Shown: in pieces, positions 63,615 through 64,000 of the stretch
Layout of the letters: every line of letters begins with the position of its first letter
Numbering within the stretch: position 1 is the stretch's first letter
DNA from: an uncultured Nioella sp.
Lineage (GTDB): Bacteria; Pseudomonadota; Alphaproteobacteria; Rhodobacterales; Rhodobacteraceae
NCBI GenBank assembly: GCA_947495575.1
Contig: CANLZL010000001.1
Span: 1 to 64,000, forward strand
Length of the DNA stretch: 64,000 bases
Reading direction: 5' to 3'
Position numbers and translations under genes: made by a program
The notes under the pieces: model-generated
The model's input: the letters and a program-made list of their open reading frames with translations, nothing else
What the model was told of the DNA's origin: nothing
The model's database searches: none

Positions 63615-64000
63615 TAAGGGTAGGTGATCGTGTACCTGGACCGAAGCCGTTCTTCGCCCGGACGCCTCGAATAGCCCACCAATACGCGCTGATTTTCAGC
63701 ATTGCGGCCGTCAGGTTCGGTAATCACTAGGTCCGAGTTCAGAACCCAGTCGCCATGCCATTCCCACCTTTGCCAAACTGACCCGCCATCTACGTAAAAA
63801 TGATGCCCGCCGGCCTCGCAATAGACACCGTTTTCTCCGCGCAGGTAGCGGCCGGTGCCGTTGAAATCCGCGATGAAAAGGTCGAAATCCTGCCGTAGCA
63901 CACGGTCTTGCGCCAGTTCGATATCTGAGTGGCAATTCTCTGGCGCAATGCGCGGCGTACTTGCAATGCCTGCCAGGGCCGCGTCAATGGCATCGTAGGC
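63611..64000 (-). CDS. Partial gene of unknown function (N-terminus beyond window)
   Basis: The C-terminal 129 residues of a protein whose reading frame is open to the window edge. It contains CHSDIELAQDRVLRQDFDLF, EAGGHHFYVDGG and a Trp-rich SVWQRWEWHGDW, ending YTITYPY. Probably an exported or lipoprotein beta-rich domain, but I do not recognise it. Confidence 0.7.
   Translation of the reverse strand, partial: AYDAIDAALAGIASTPRIAPENCHSDIELAQDRVLRQDFDLFIADFNGTGRYLRGENGVYCEAGGHHFYVDGGSVWQRWEWHGDWVLNSDLVITEPDGRNAENQRVLVGYSRRPGEERLRSRYTITYPY

Overview
The window looks like chromosome from a marine Rhodobacteraceae (Roseobacter-group) alphaproteobacterium. This is inferred from gene content: a Lrp-type PutR beside a short PutA, an ALDH16-type gene next to deoC, HlyU, a PCu(A)C chaperone, SelD fused to a flavin domain, and small Tad-type pilins. 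DNA is GC-rich and genes are tightly packed, often overlapping by 4 to 50 bases. I see no rRNA, tRNA, CRISPR array or insertion sequence.

Layout. 0-10 kb: nucleoside/aldehyde catabolism (ALDH16-type gene, deoC), a pilin-like protein, a CapA-like protein, and the proline module putR/putA. 10-15 kb: a beta-hydroxyacid dehydrogenase, the 2-selenouridine pair mnmH and selD (convergent, 36-base overlap), truA. 15-20 kb: a YcjX/YcjF-like pair, a DMT transporter, a flavin monooxygenase, a truncated haemoglobin. 20-34 kb: ileS, a YghU-type GST with ogt, ygfZ, two aminotransferases, a tiny Tat-signal protein, valS, a DUF2235 protein. 34-44 kb: hrpB, meaB, hydrolase, rpmB, a copper pair (DUF2946-like and PCu(A)C), cobB, a tyrosine phosphatase, a leucine-dehydrogenase-like enzyme with a divergent Lrp regulator. 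44-48.5 kb: lepA wedged between AT-richer accessory genes. These are a 359-residue protein of unknown function on one side, and a probable toxin fragment with a SUKH-like immunity protein on the other. 48.5-55 kb: small conserved proteins, a 1.06-kb gene-free stretch, GNAT, hydrolase, pirin, glutamate dehydrogenase. 55-64 kb: a TadG/TadE/TadE-like trio, HlyU, rpoD, dnaG, a 59-residue pilin-like gene, YjbQ, and a gene cut by the window edge.

The most interesting material is the accessory DNA around lepA and the gene-free stretch at 49.1-50.2 kb. That stretch has G-rich tandem repeats, DnaA-box-like sites and a strongly folded RNA candidate. Also notable are two unlinked pilin-like genes sharing an exact DWVVLTA core, four copies of a hairpin-plus-TATTTTTGCAAAGAAGAAG element at gene ends, a Ile-rich mini-ORF before ileS, a hairpin that hides the Shine-Dalgarno of the leucine-dehydrogenase gene, and several very small genes (27, 54, 59 and 59 residues).
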